In this document: positions 8,509 through 16,363 of the stretch, piece after piece
Layout of the letters: each line of letters begins with the position of its first letter
Position numbering within the stretch: the stretch's first letter is position 1
Source of the DNA: CAZIKB01 sp964539665
Lineage (GTDB): Bacteria; Zhuqueibacterota; Zhuqueibacteria; Oceanimicrobiales; Oceanimicrobiaceae
NCBI GenBank assembly: GCA_964539665.1
Contig: CAZIKB010000058.1
Location: 1-38,141, forward strand
Length of the DNA: 38,141 bases
Direction of reading: 5' to 3'
Position numbers and translations under genes: made by a program
Notes under the pieces: generated by a model
The model's database searches: none
Told to the model about the DNA's origin: nothing
Seen by the model: the letters and a program-made list of their open reading frames with translations, nothing else

Positions 8509-10749
8509 ATGCAACTATTTACATATTTCACAAAAAGTCTAAATTCCAAAGTTCTCACACAATTGAAACCGAGTTTAATTTCCTTTATTTTATGTTTTAA
8601 TATTTTATTCAGTATTAATATTTCTTTCAGCCAGACCGCACGAACTGGTACTATATCAGGTACGGTAGTCGATGCCACGACTGGCACACCATTACCCGGT
8701 GTAAATATCATTATTAAAAATACCGTGGTCGGCACCAGTACAAATTTCGATGGTGAATTTGAAATTTCAGACATTCGAACCGGTACTTATTCTGTTATGG
8801 CAAGCATGATCGGCTATAAAATAAAAACGTATGATAATTTAAAAGTGGCTCCTGATTTACCGGTTATCCTTGACTTCCATTTGGAAGAATCTTTCGTTGA
8901 AATGGATGCGGTCGTGGTTACTGCCAGTAGAAAAAGCAAAAGCCTTTCGGAGACACCAAACAGCGTAAGCGTGGTTTCATCAATGGATATTCGGAAGCGA
9001 AATAGTGTTGACATCAGAGATGCGCTTAAGTATGCACCAGGTGTAAGCTTTGTCGGAGAAAGAGTAAATATTCGGGGTACGACTGGTTATAGCCGGGGAG
9101 CCGGCAGCAGGGTGCTGCTTCTAACCGACGGTGTCCCCACAATGCCGGGAGACAGTGGCGATATTAAATGGGATATCATACCAATTACAGCGATGGAAAA
9201 AGTAGAGGTGGTCAAAGGAGCAGCTTCAGCGCTTTATGGCTCTTCAGCTATTGGCGGTGTCCTCAATATTATTACCAAAGAACCATCCGACAGGCCGGAG
9301 CTTTCTGTACGTATATCCGGAGGAATCTACGACCACCCGATTTACTCAGCCTGGGCCTGGACAGATAGTGTTTTGTATTCTCATCAACAAGACATTTATT
9401 ATTCCGATACGATTGGGAAAGTAGGTTATATCATTTCTATAGGACGAAGACGCTCCCGAGGATATAAAGCAAATACTCACTTTTTAAAGTGGAATGCATT
9501 TGGTAAGACCAAATTCAATTTCACTTCTTCTTCAAACCTGACATTGACAGGGAGCTATGCTTCTGATGATCACGGCGAAGCTATCCTCAGTCGAAAATAT
9601 TTAGGTCAACCAGTTCAGCCTTTTCTTGCGCCAATAGGAGAAGAAAACAATACAATTTTATCTACTAAACTTTTTTTGAATTCAACCTTCAGCCATCTCA
9701 TAAATCAAGATTTCGTTTACAAAATAAAGACGTCTTATTACCGAAATCGCTTTGATAATGATTTTGTGGATAACCAGGATTTTTCGAAGGCGCAAAGGTT
9801 TCGAGGTGAATTTCAAGCGGATATTGAACCAAATATTAATCACTCGCTAACATTTGGATTCGAAAGTACTTACGATCAAATCGAAGGAAGCTTTTTTGGC
9901 CATCGCAAGGCATATATACTGGGATCCTATTTACAGGACGAATTTAAATTAAGCGATCAATTTTCCGTTACGAGCGGAATCCGGTTTGATTATAGTAAGG
10001 TAGATTCCGGTAAAACAGAATATCAAATTAGTCCCAAAATTGGCATGATTTATAGTGTTGGCGAATCGACTACATTAAAAGCGTCTGTTGGTAAAGGATT
10101 TCGAGCGCCATCAATAGCTGAACTTTTTACCAATACGATTGCATCGGGTTTTCAGGTTAAACCCAATCCGAGTCTTGATGCGGAAAGTTCCTGGTCTGCG
10201 GAAGTAGGACTCAGTACAACTATTCGGAATCATATTTTATTAAATGTAGCAGTTTATCAGGAACGATATTTTGATTTTATTAATCCTGATTTTGACTTTC
10301 AGGATTTGCAGTTGGTTGCCCAATTTAATAATGTACCTGAAGCCCGAATTCGGGGAATCGAGACAAATGTCACAAGTAGCTGGATAAAAAATCGTTTAAA
10401 AATGGTTATTAGTTATGTGTTTGTTGATCCCAGAGATTTAGAAACCAAAAATCTCCTGACTTATAGACCGCAGCATTTATTAACCACTTCCCTGACCATT
10501 AAACCTGGCATTTTTGAGTTAGGCGCTGATTTTAGATTCGCCAGTCGTTTGCAAAAAGAACAACTCGAGGTGTTTCCTAATGAGCCGCGTGTGGCGACAA
10601 AAATTTGGGATGTTCGCGCAGGTTTTACTGCCGGGGCTCATACGATCATGTTTAATATTGAAAACCTGTTGCAATACAACTACACTACAATAGAAAGAAA
10701 TATCGAACCCATCCGCCAGTTTTCTCTGATCCTTCAAAGCGATTTTTAG
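8509..10749 (+). CDS. TonB-dependent outer-membrane receptor with N-terminal carboxypeptidase-regulatory-like domain
   Basis: The 746-residue product has a signal peptide ending near SISFSQ (about residue 42). A CarboxypepD_reg-like domain follows (about 45-125: GTISGTVVDATTGTPLPGVNI ... GTSTNFDGEFEI). Then come a TonB-box-like segment (DAVVVTASRK) and a plug domain (about 145-255: NIRGTTGYSRGAGSRVLLLTDGVP ... VEVVKGAASALYGSSAIGGVLNIIT). The rest is a C-terminal beta barrel with alternating strands that ends in the aromatic SLILQSDF. AGAGG precedes ATG 8509. Such receptors import chelated metals, vitamins or glycans using TonB energy. The ligand is not evident, and no riboswitch or SusD-like gene is adjacent. 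The probable lipoprotein upstream is the best candidate partner. Confidence 0.9.
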   Translation: MQLFTYFTKSLNSKVLTQLKPSLISFILCFNILFSINISFSQTARTGTISGTVVDATTGTPLPGVNIIIKNTVVGTSTNFDGEFEISDIRTGTYSVMASMIGYKIKTYDNLKVAPDLPVILDFHLEESFVEMDAVVVTASRKSKSLSETPNSVSVVSSMDIRKRNSVDIRDALKYAPGVSFVGERVNIRGTTGYSRGAGSRVLLLTDGVPTMPGDSGDIKWDIIPITAMEKVEVVKGAASALYGSSAIGGVLNIITKEPSDRPELSVRISGGIYDHPIYSAWAWTDSVLYSHQQDIYYSDTIGKVGYIISIGRRRSRGYKANTHFLKWNAFGKTKFNFTSSSNLTLTGSYASDDHGEAILSRKYLGQPVQPFLAPIGEENNTILSTKLFLNSTFSHLINQDFVYKIKTSYYRNRFDNDFVDNQDFSKAQRFRGEFQADIEPNINHSLTFGFESTYDQIEGSFFGHRKAYILGSYLQDEFKLSDQFSVTSGIRFDYSKVDSGKTEYQISPKIGMIYSVGESTTLKASVGKGFRAPSIAELFTNTIASGFQVKPNPSLDAESSWSAEVGLSTTIRNHILLNVAVYQERYFDFINPDFDFQDLQLVAQFNNVPEARIRGIETNVTSSWIKNRLKMVISYVFVDPRDLETKNLLTYRPQHLLTTSLTIKPGIFELGADFRFASRLQKEQLEVFPNEPRVATKIWDVRAGFTAGAHTIMFNIENLLQYNYTTIERNIEPIRQFSLILQSDF

Positions 10750-10751
10750 CT

Positions 10752-11921
10752 ATGAACCGGACCATCCTGCATATGGATATGGATGCATTTTTTGCCGCGG
10801 TTGAACAACTGGATAATCCACAATGCCGGGGTAAACCTGTAATCGTAGGAGCCGATCCCAAAGGGGGAAAAGGTCGGGGGGTGGTAGCGACCGCCAGCTA
10901 TGAAGCAAGAAAGTTTGGAATTCATTCGGCCATGCCCATTTCTCAAGCCTACCGGCGGTGTCCCCAGGGTATTTACCTTCGTGGAAAGCATAGAAGGTAT
11001 TCCGAAGTATCCAGGCAGATAATGGCTATTTTGAAAGATTTCTCTCCCGTCGTTGAAAAAATTAGCATTGATGAAGCATTTTTAGATTTAACCGGCTGCC
11101 TGAACCTTTACGGTAGCGCGGTCGAGGCTGCTCATCAGATAAAAAATCGAATTCGAGACGAGTTAAAGCTGACAGCTTCTATTGGAATTGCTCCAAATAA
11201 ATTTCTGGCAAAAATTGCATCTGATTTAGAAAAACCCGATGGATTTGTGGTGGTCAAACCGGATTCTGAAAAAACATTTCTTGAGAATTTACCTGTGTCA
11301 AGACTTTGGGGAGTTGGTAAAAAAACAGAGCAGGTTCTTCATACAATGGGGATTTCTACGATTGGGCAAATTGCCAAAATGCCTGAGCAGGAACTTAATA
11401 CTAAATTCGGCAAATGGGGAAATGCACTTTGGCGCCTCTCCAACGGAATTGATGAGCGACCAGTGACAACATGGGGACCTCAGAAATCAATTAGCCAGGA
11501 AACTACTTTTGACGAAGATACGGGGGACGAAGAACTGATTGAGAAAACACTCTTACGATTGGCAGATAACCTTTCTCGGTTGATGAGAAAGGACCAATTA
11601 AAAGGCCGCACCATTACTTTAAAAATCCGTTTAGAAGATTTCTCAACTTTCACCCGCAATAAGTCAATATCGGATTTTGCGGACTCAACCCAGGTCCTAC
11701 AAGGTGTCGCGATAGATTTGTACAGAAAATTTAATAAAAAGCAATTGAAAGTGCGTTTATTGGGCATTGGAGTCTCCCGGCTTTGTTCGATATCCGGAGA
11801 ACAATTAGGACTTTTTGAACAAGAAACCCCTTTGAATCAGAAAGTCACAAAATTGTTGGATTCGCTCAAGGATAAGTACGGTGAGGGTGCCATTAAACGC
11901 GCGGCTCTTCTCGATAAATAA
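10752..11921 (+). CDS. dinB: DNA polymerase IV (Y-family translesion polymerase)
   Basis: The 389-residue product has the Y-family hallmarks: HMDMDAFFAAVEQ at the N-terminus (metal ligand D9) and SIDEAFLDLTG with D107/E108. The thumb carries helix-hairpin-helix-like sequence (GVGKKTEQVLHTMGI), and a little-finger domain follows. QLGLF at 351-355 matches the beta-clamp-binding pentapeptide. The length is close to that of the family. The start lies only 2 bp after the TonB receptor stop, so translation may be coupled to an unrelated envelope gene, an odd operon partner. The enzyme extends mismatched or damaged primer termini at low fidelity. I see no LexA-like box ahead of it. Confidence 0.95.
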   Translation: MNRTILHMDMDAFFAAVEQLDNPQCRGKPVIVGADPKGGKGRGVVATASYEARKFGIHSAMPISQAYRRCPQGIYLRGKHRRYSEVSRQIMAILKDFSPVVEKISIDEAFLDLTGCLNLYGSAVEAAHQIKNRIRDELKLTASIGIAPNKFLAKIASDLEKPDGFVVVKPDSEKTFLENLPVSRLWGVGKKTEQVLHTMGISTIGQIAKMPEQELNTKFGKWGNALWRLSNGIDERPVTTWGPQKSISQETTFDEDTGDEELIEKTLLRLADNLSRLMRKDQLKGRTITLKIRLEDFSTFTRNKSISDFADSTQVLQGVAIDLYRKFNKKQLKVRLLGIGVSRLCSISGEQLGLFEQETPLNQKVTKLLDSLKDKYGEGAIKRAALLDK

Positions 11922-12107
11922 ACCCGCCTGAATAATTTCTTACAATTGATTCCACTTACACATTAAACAAGGATGTCATGTATGCGTTTGAAACAAAGTA
12001 CTTTTTGCTAACGCTTTTATTCTTAAAAATTAGCTACTGAGGAATTTATATTTGATGTAATTCCTTAATTTATAAAGCGAGCTTAATTTGTATTCTTTAG
12101 TTGAGAG

Positions 12108-12125
12108 TTGGCATATCCCTTGCGT
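12108..12125 (+). promoter_or_regulatory. Candidate sigma-54 (-24/-12) promoter
   Basis: TTGGCATATCCCTTGCG has GG at 12110-12111 and GC at 12122-12123 with exactly ten bases between them, and matches TGGCA-N6-TTGC. Transcription would begin near 12135, about 30 bp before the exopolysaccharide export gene and its GAGGGA ribosome site. No enhancer-binding regulator gene is in the window. Confidence 0.6.
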
Positions 12126-12166
12126 ATTGAATGCAAAAATGACAATATTTAATTGAGGGAAGCAAC

Positions 12167-12808
12167 ATGAATCAATCTACTTTAAGAACTCTATTTGCAG
12201 CACTATTTATAACAAATATGCTGTTGTTGTCTGCCTGTGCAGGAAAACATGTTAGGATGCCCCGTATGGATAGCATAGAAACCAATGAGTATAAATTGCG
12301 CCCCGGGGATGTTCTTGAAATAAAATTTGAATACCATCCAGAATTTAACCAAACAGTATTGATTCATGATAATGGCACCGCGTCTTTACGAGGCCTCGGT
12401 GAAATAAATGTTATTGACACTACAACAGAGATACTTGAAATTCTTTTGAATGAAGAATACAGTAATTTGTTGGCTGAAACCAAAATTGCAATAGAAGTGA
12501 AAGAAGCATCCAAATTTAAGATATATTTTAGTGGTGACGTCAAGCATCCGGGAATATTAAATTTTCGGGGGAATTTGTCTGTTGCTCAGGGTATAATTTT
12601 AGCAGGTGGCTTAACAGACAAAGCAACTGATTACGAAGTGACCATTTTTAGAAGCAGTATTGGCACGAAAATGAAAATGTTCAATTTTTATCTGAAAAAG
12701 CACAGCAAAATAGATAGAGCAATTTCAGATTTTAAATTGGCGCCGTATGATGTTGTTGTCGTTTTAAAATCCTCTGCAAAAAAGAATAAAAATAGCAGGC
12801 ACATTTAA
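12167..12808 (+). CDS. Polysaccharide export lipoprotein (Wza/Poly_export family)
   Basis: The 213-residue product has a type II signal peptide with LLSAC (Cys24). A Poly_export domain follows (about 40-130: YKLRPGDVLEIKFEYHPEFNQTVLIHDNGTASLRGLGEI). An SLBB-like segment comes next (about 120-165: FKIYFSGDVKHPGILNFRGNLSVAQGIILAGGL). It is short compared with E. coli Wza (about 380 residues) and keeps only one SLBB-type repeat, as many non-enteric homologues do. The protein should form the outer-membrane exit channel for a polymer. GAGGGA precedes the ATG, and a sigma-54-type promoter lies about 40 bp upstream. The next gene is a BY-kinase-like ATPase, the normal partner class. Confidence 0.9.
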   Translation: MNQSTLRTLFAALFITNMLLLSACAGKHVRMPRMDSIETNEYKLRPGDVLEIKFEYHPEFNQTVLIHDNGTASLRGLGEINVIDTTTEILEILLNEEYSNLLAETKIAIEVKEASKFKIYFSGDVKHPGILNFRGNLSVAQGIILAGGLTDKATDYEVTIFRSSIGTKMKMFNFYLKKHSKIDRAISDFKLAPYDVVVVLKSSAKKNKNSRHI

Positions 12809-12866
12809 CCTGCATTCTTCATAAATCTTTGAGTTAAAATTGATCGAAAATAAAAGGTTTCTCGAT

Positions 12867-13625
12867 ATGCATTTAATGAAACACACGGTTAATCAAAATG
12901 ACCGGTATTCGGATCTTGAATTTATAAAATTATTTAAGCAATTCAATAAAGAAAACATTGCAATGATATGTGATATGATCTCGCCTCCTGAAAAAGATAT
13001 ACAACCTGACATTTGTACGGATGGAAATTTTTCTGATGAATTTGTATTAAGCCTCAACTTTTTGAAAAACAGAATAATCAAATTCAGTAAAAATGGTGGC
13101 TCGAATATCATACTTTTCAATTCACCTGATGATTGTGGATATAGTTCAAAATCATTGTTGCAATTTACTAAATTAGTTGTCGAAAGCGATAATCCGAGTG
13201 TTCTGGTGATTGATTGTAATTTACGTTCACCAAACTTACACACTATTATGAACGTTCGACCCAACTATAACCTGACTGATTATGTATTTGGAAATAAGTC
13301 TGTTGAGGATATTATCATAGATACTAAAATGCCAAATGTATCATTGATAACCAGCAGCATTGTAACTAATCCCATTAATCTCTTGCTGTCAGAACGATTT
13401 ATTAGATTGTTTGATTTTGTTAAGTCGCAATTTGATTTTATAATTATTCATTCTCCTCCTTACAGAAATTATGTCGACACCTTTATTTTATCGAAATTTA
13501 TCTCACCAATTGTCTTACTCGTCTTGAAAAGCGAAAACCATGCCTGGAAAAAAGCACAAGATATTCGCAATGAATTAGCGGTTCTTGACGTAAAGATATT
13601 GGGAATGATTGATGATAAGAAATAG
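12867..13625 (+). CDS. BY-kinase/CpsD-like P-loop protein with degenerate nucleotide-binding motifs
   Basis: The fold pattern is that of the chain-length-control ATPases (CpsD/Wzc cytoplasmic domain, ParA/MinD superfamily). A strand runs into a loop at NIILFNSPDDCGYSSKSLLQF, then LVIDCNLRSPNLHTI (the Walker A' position, usually DADLRRP), NYNLTDYVFGNKSVEDII, and FIIIHSPPYRNYVD (Walker B region, usually D-S/T-P-P). The Walker A loop lacks the GxGKS/T lysine, A' has N in place of the second Asp, and Walker B has His for Asp. The protein may therefore bind nucleotide poorly or act as a structural pseudo-kinase. It has no membrane segment and no C-terminal tyrosine cluster (it ends GMIDDKK). I use ATG 12867 with AAAAGG upstream; TTG 12840 is the alternative. 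Confidence 0.7.
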   Translation: MHLMKHTVNQNDRYSDLEFIKLFKQFNKENIAMICDMISPPEKDIQPDICTDGNFSDEFVLSLNFLKNRIIKFSKNGGSNIILFNSPDDCGYSSKSLLQFTKLVVESDNPSVLVIDCNLRSPNLHTIMNVRPNYNLTDYVFGNKSVEDIIIDTKMPNVSLITSSIVTNPINLLLSERFIRLFDFVKSQFDFIIIHSPPYRNYVDTFILSKFISPIVLLVLKSENHAWKKAQDIRNELAVLDVKILGMIDDKK

Positions 13626-13865
13626 GATTTCAGTCAATAACAATATGTTAAACCACAATTGTTTTATTTAACCTTCCAGAATTTTAGCGAATTTCCTTGA
13701 TTTCATCAAATGAAATTTATATATTTCGCCTGCTATCCAAAAAGTTGATTTGAGCCGCACTAACTGAACAAACACTGTCTAAAATTTCTTACTTAGCATC
13801 AGGGACGGGAATAGGTAAACTTTTAGTTTTGTTTATCTTAATATTCTGCATTTGAAAAAGAAAGG

Positions 13866-15332
13866 ATGAGCAGGCAAATGTCTGGATTGGAAATGGTTTT
13901 ACTTATTGTTTATGGAATAGTAATTTCGATATTAGCGCTGTTCGGGATTCATAAATATTTTCTGCTTTATTTATATTGGAAATATAAAAGCCGTCCTGCC
14001 TTCAAACCGGGCGAGTTCGAATCTTTACCAAAAGTAACGGTACAATTACCCATTTATAATGAAAAATATGTTGTAGAAAGACTCATCAAGGCAGTTTGCC
14101 TTTTGGATTATCCTAAAGAACTATTGGAAATCCAGGTTTTAGATGATTCTGTAGATTCAACCCAGGAAGTAGCAAAGAATTGGACCGAAGTTTTTCAGAA
14201 ACAAGGATTCGCAATCCACTACCTCCATCGAAATAACCGCATAGGATATAAAGCTGGTGCACTCGCAGAGGGAGTGAAAATAGCTAAAGGAGAATTCATT
14301 GCAATGTTTGATGCGGATTTTGTCCCAAAGCCAGACTTTCTTAAAAAAACTGTGCCTTATTTTGTGAATAAAAATGTTGGTATGGTTCAGACCCGCTGGG
14401 GACATATAAATCAAAACTATTCTCTGCTGACCCAAATTCAATCGATGTTTCTGGACGGACATTTCGTGATTGAGCACACGGCGCGTAATCGTTCCGGCAG
14501 GTTTTTTAATTTTAATGGTACAGCAGGCATTTGGCGAAAACAAGCTATTAAAGATGCTGGCGGCTGGCAACACGATACCTTAACAGAAGACCTGGATTTA
14601 AGTTACCGGGCGCAATTGGCTGGTTGGAAATTTGTATATCTGCCTGATGTTGTCGCCCCGTCTGAATTACCAGTTGAAATAAATGCTTATAAACTACAGC
14701 AGCACCGTTGGGCTAAAGGCTCAGTTCAAACGGCCAAAAAATTGCTGCCAAGGATAATTAAAAGCTCGTTGCCGTTAAAAGTGAAATGGGAGGCAAGTGT
14801 GCATTTAATTAGCAATTTTAGTTATCTTCTTATGACCATACCTTCTATTTTTATTTTTCCAGTATCGATCATTTTATTTAATTTGAAGTTGCATAAATTT
14901 ATTGTTGTCTATTTACTGCTTTTTTTCTCGGCAACAGCTTCGATTTTTATTTTTTATCTTGTGAGTCAAAAGGAAATATATCCTGATTGGTCAAAAAGAT
15001 TGCGATACATTCCTGGTATTTTTGCAATCGCCATTGGGCTTTCGCTCAACAACAGTAAAGCAGTACTGGAAGCCCTGTTTAATCACCAATCGGATTTTAA
15101 ACGAACACCTAAGTTTAGAATTGAATCAAAGCGCGACCGATGGCGAAATAAAATTTATAAAGTTGATAAAAATTTTCTGCCTGTCCTGGAATTTTTGCTT
15201 GGAATTTATTTCAGCTTTAGTATTTATTTTGCAGTGATGAACCAGGTTTATATGTCCATACCTTTCTTTCTTCTTTTTCAATGTGGTTTTTTGTATATTT
15301 CGATTTTGTCGTTTTTGCAGTTTAAAAAATGA
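13866..15332 (+). CDS. Membrane glycosyltransferase family 2, cellulose/mannan-synthase-like
   Basis: The 488-residue product carries the full motif set of processive GT2 enzymes: VLDDSVD (D93/D94), FDADF (D149, D151), TED (240-242) and QQHRW (278-282). One transmembrane helix precedes the catalytic domain (about 8-37). Four or so follow it (about 310-335, 345-370, 378-400 and 435-480). There is no PilZ domain. The sequence resembles bacterial relatives of plant CslA glucomannan synthases more than curdlan or hyaluronan synthases, but that is recollection. With GDP-mannose pyrophosphorylase 1 kb downstream and a polysaccharide exporter upstream, a mannose-containing polymer is a fair inference. 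The start is either ATG 13866 or 13878; AAAGGA is too close to the first and better spaced for the second. Confidence 0.85.
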   Translation: MSRQMSGLEMVLLIVYGIVISILALFGIHKYFLLYLYWKYKSRPAFKPGEFESLPKVTVQLPIYNEKYVVERLIKAVCLLDYPKELLEIQVLDDSVDSTQEVAKNWTEVFQKQGFAIHYLHRNNRIGYKAGALAEGVKIAKGEFIAMFDADFVPKPDFLKKTVPYFVNKNVGMVQTRWGHINQNYSLLTQIQSMFLDGHFVIEHTARNRSGRFFNFNGTAGIWRKQAIKDAGGWQHDTLTEDLDLSYRAQLAGWKFVYLPDVVAPSELPVEINAYKLQQHRWAKGSVQTAKKLLPRIIKSSLPLKVKWEASVHLISNFSYLLMTIPSIFIFPVSIILFNLKLHKFIVVYLLLFFSATASIFIFYLVSQKEIYPDWSKRLRYIPGIFAIAIGLSLNNSKAVLEALFNHQSDFKRTPKFRIESKRDRWRNKIYKVDKNFLPVLEFLLGIYFSFSIYFAVMNQVYMSIPFFLLFQCGFLYISILSFLQFKK

Positions 15333-15457
15333 GTTTAAATTGTAATGATTGGTTTGCATCTAAAATAAATCTTGATATTTTATCTTAAGCTTTTTATCTT
15401 CAAGCGCGATAAATAAAATTTGATAATATAAAGTCGTTCATAAATGGAGAATTGCGT

Positions 15458-15790
15458 ATGTCTAAACCTATAACTTTCACAGATGACAATTTTGATTCAG
15501 AGGTGCTTTCATCTAATGTTCCCGTATTAGTGGATTTTTGGGCCGAATGGTGCGGTCCGTGTAAAATGATAGCTCCATCTGTGGTAGAATTAGCAAACGA
15601 ATATGAAGGAAAAGTCAAGATAGGAAAGTTGGATGTTGATAATAATCAAATTGTTGCGAGTAAATATGGCATAAGAAGTATCCCGTCTCTTTTGATTTTT
15701 AATAACGGCGATGTCGTTGAGCAAATTATAGGAGCTGTACCAAAAAATCAAATAAAGTCTAAATTAGATACAGCATTACAAATTAAATGA
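15458..15790 (+). CDS. trxA: Thioredoxin
   Basis: The 110-residue product is a typical single-domain thioredoxin. The WCGPC active site is at residues 31-35 (C32, C35), preceded by VLVDFWAE and followed by the cis-proline region GIRSIPSLLIFNNG. No signal peptide is present, so it acts in the cytoplasm, reducing protein disulfides and supplying electrons to enzymes such as ribonucleotide reductase. ATG 15458 is chosen over TTG 15452 because GGAGA lies 7 bp before it and homology begins at the Met. It sits between exopolysaccharide genes with gaps of 125 bp and more, so it is probably its own transcription unit. Confidence 0.95.
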   Translation: MSKPITFTDDNFDSEVLSSNVPVLVDFWAEWCGPCKMIAPSVVELANEYEGKVKIGKLDVDNNQIVASKYGIRSIPSLLIFNNGDVVEQIIGAVPKNQIKSKLDTALQIK

Positions 15791-15814
15791 GAATTAACAT
15801 CATTCGCAATTGAG

Positions 15815-16051
15815 TTATTTCAGGCTGGCTTTATCATTAACATAGCTTAATTGCCTAGGGGAGGCGCTGAATTTGATTGGTATATCCCCATTAGCCGCAC
15901 GATAGAGTGGCATTTTTATTTGGTCGATAATTCGTTCCATTGGGCTATGCCCGGGTGTTTCCTCCTCAAGAAATCGAGCATGAATAGCTGTTAATATGAT
16001 CCCGCCTGATGCCTCAGTAGAATCCTTAAAAGTATTGAAAATTATCGTATA
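15815..16051 (-). pseudogene. Candidate remnant of an unidentified gene (no start codon at its open end)
   Basis: Reading right to left, a 78-codon frame runs from just after TAA (16052-16054) to TAA 15815-15817 with no usable start before an internal Met. Its sequence is protein-like and richer in GC than the flanks: SGGIILTAIHARFLEEETPG, MERIIDQIKMPLYRAANGD, then FSASPRQLSYVNDKA. I cannot name the family. The overlapping plus-strand frame 15996-16190 is lysine/asparagine-rich and looks random. I read this stretch as the surviving 3' part of a deleted gene, with low certainty. Confidence 0.35.
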
Positions 16052-16194
16052 TTATCATATCCCTCATGGTATTTTCAAACGAAAAAAGTTTGAAAAGTTA
16101 ATAAAATCAAATCTGGATTTTGACAATATAAAGCGGCCTCTTCTTTATAATCAATATCGAAAAATCCTTGATTTTAACAGTTGGAATTAATAAC

Positions 16195-16222
16195 TTGCAA
16201 CAAGGTTTATTAATTATATAAT
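16195..16222 (+). promoter_or_regulatory. Sigma-70-type promoter upstream of manC leader
   Basis: TTGCAA (16195-16200) and a perfect TATAAT (16217-16222) are separated by 16 bp. Transcription would start near 16229, leaving a leader of about 135 nt before the manC start that contains the hairpin at 16277-16327. Confidence 0.6.
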
Positions 16223-16276
16223 AGCTATTGAACGTATTGAATTTAAATATATTTAGTTTAAGTCCAATTAACTTTT

Positions 16277-16327
16277 ACCATTGTTTTATTAAGAATACTC
16301 AATCTTGATAGCAATGGTTTTTTTTTA
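16277..16327 (+). terminator. Intrinsic terminator-like hairpin in the manC leader
   Basis: ACCATTG (16277-16283) pairs with CAATGGT (16312-16318). An inner AAGA/TCTT can also pair, and a run of T follows (16318-16326). It lies after the promoter at 16195-16222 and before manC. It may therefore act as an attenuator, end a short RNA of about 95 nt, or stop read-through from upstream. Confidence 0.55.
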
Positions 16328-16363
16328 TATTCCTCGTTTCACTTATTGCTGATAGGAGGGCAT

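Noticed and set aside
15996..16190. A 64-residue plus-strand gene
   Set aside because: Lys/Asn/Ile-rich, no ribosome site, and it overlaps a more protein-like frame on the other strand.
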